From Acanthaster planci (lineage: Eukaryota > Echinodermata > Asteroidea > Valvatida > Acanthasteridae), in NCBI RefSeq assembly GCF_001949145.1, contig NW_019091381.1, positions 1,792,801-1,856,800 of the forward strand: 64,000 nt of DNA. The letters run 5' to 3'. Under the pieces are notes generated by a model. The model was not told the DNA's origin and did not search any database. It worked only from the letters and a program-made list of their open reading frames with translations. Below, piece after piece: positions 62,801-64,000 of this stretch (position 1 is the first letter of the stretch; each line of letters begins with the position of its first letter). Both the position numbers and the translations under genes were made by a program.

Positions 62801-64000
62801 TTTTAAGACAAGTCAACCTTTTCAAATGAAATATATGCTTCATTTTTTGACCATAGAGTAAGGAGACAGGCCATAAGCTCTGTCACCCTACGGGCTTTAA
62901 TAACAATCACTACAACTGAATTCACTAACTGAAAAATTTGAGACTGAAACTTGCTCTTGGTAGTTTGGTCTCATACGTGACTTCTGTGACTTGCAGCTAC
63001 GTGTAAAGCTCTGAAACAACATTGGTGACTCAGACTCTCAAATGGATGTCTGAGACCTGTCACAACTGACCTTCGTTATTTATGACTCATCATTCAAATA
63101 CTTGCACTGAGATTTAACGTTTGGAACTTGTAACTTAAGACTAGTGCATCTCATAAACTCAACGCCAACTTCATGAACATGACTCATAAATGAATGAAAT
63201 CGTCTGTGAATTGTTACTGCGATCTACCCTTGGTGGGTCAACTCAGTTCCGACCTCTGTGACTCAGAACTGACCTCTGTTCCTAGGTCAGAATCAAAGGT
63301 GACTTTCACTTGAGACATGTTAAGCCCTTAAGAGATGCTTCAGAGATTGGACTACACTTCAATCTTTTGCGCGACTCATGACATCCTCACCAGTTGACCT
63401 GCATGACTCCCAGAACTAGTTCAGGCAACCCGGGGAAAAAAAGAACAGACCTACTTGGCCTAAGAGTACAGATCAAGAAACTCCGAGAGGAATAAAAAAG
63501 GCCGGTGGTCACGACAACAGTCATGACTTGACAGGGCCATGAGGCACTGACGATGATACAAATTGTCTGGAATCCTACACAGATTAAACAACTGACCTCC
63601 AGTACCCATTTTTTATTTTTTTTTTACCTCAATATGCCCCTCGAGGAGGCTACAAGTAACGTAGCTACTCAAGGCACTGCTGGTTTCACGTCCTACTGTA
63701 CGTGAAGTTCATACTTATGGCTGATGATTCTTGGAGTGCACTGAAATCAATCATGTGAGCAGTATACGTGCCCTGAATTTACACATACAATTCCTCCTTG
63801 GGGCTTGTGTCACCCAAATGTCAGCGTAAACATGAGAATGGGAACTGCTGGCGAGGAACGGCTTAGGGTTATTGCAGGTCACAGAAGTATTTTTTTTTCT
63901 GTTTGAAATGAGGAATACCAGCAGAGAGTGGGGACACGAAAATGAGTTATGCCACAACGCCGTCTTGAGGCAGCTGTAATTTGTTAACCTCATCAAATGA
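59863..64000. other. Downstream DNA without assigned genes
   Basis: I see no coding exon with splice support. A short GAT repeat lies near 61877-61893. From about 62940 to 63430 the words TGACTC/GACTCA and CTGACCTCTG recur in degenerate form, which may be a decayed repeat. Otherwise the stretch is AT-rich and featureless to me. Confidence 0.45.

Overview
The window is animal nuclear DNA: every confident gene is split by GT-AG introns, with AT-rich intergenic and intronic DNA of about 38-40% GC and no operons or ribosome-binding sites. The proteins look deuterostome-like. Frequent TAGGCCTA and TACATGTA palindromes and several short DNA-transposon relics suit a marine invertebrate, perhaps an ambulacrarian (echinoderm or hemichordate). 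The species cannot be fixed from sequence alone. One ambiguous base (18593) suggests a draft assembly.

Layout: DOLPP1 (minus, first two exons, continues off the left edge) lies head-to-head with QTRT1 (plus, complete, 8 exons, 399 aa). Next is an unrecognised IQ-motif protein gene (plus, 14 exons, 396 aa), which is tail-to-tail with PRDX6 (minus, 5 coding exons, 218 aa). A PAP2-family polyisoprenoid phosphatase of the PLPP6/PLPP7 group (minus, 2 exons, 230 aa) follows. Last is FAM78 (plus, 2 coding exons separated by a 19-kb intron, 266 aa). The final 10 kb downstream of FAM78 holds no gene I can support. All exon models were joined by hand, and their splice phases are consistent throughout.

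The genes are individually ordinary but the set is informative. From general knowledge of the human map, DOLPP1, FAM78A and PLPP7 lie on 9q34, PRDX6 and FAM78B on 1q, and QTRT1 on 19p13. These are arms of the so-called MHC paralogon, so the window looks like a piece of the linkage group that existed before vertebrate genome duplications.

Mobile DNA: two non-autonomous hAT-type elements have perfect 8-bp target duplications (27987-28359 and 59384-59854). Two copies of a piggyBac-like miniature element with TTAA ends lie in the PRDX6 and FAM78 introns. Foldback elements sit in an intron of the IQ gene and in the FAM78 intron. The most original points are the unrecognised IQ protein, two candidate alternative first exons for FAM78 whose splice phases fit, and a 307-codon open frame joined to the FAM78 start.
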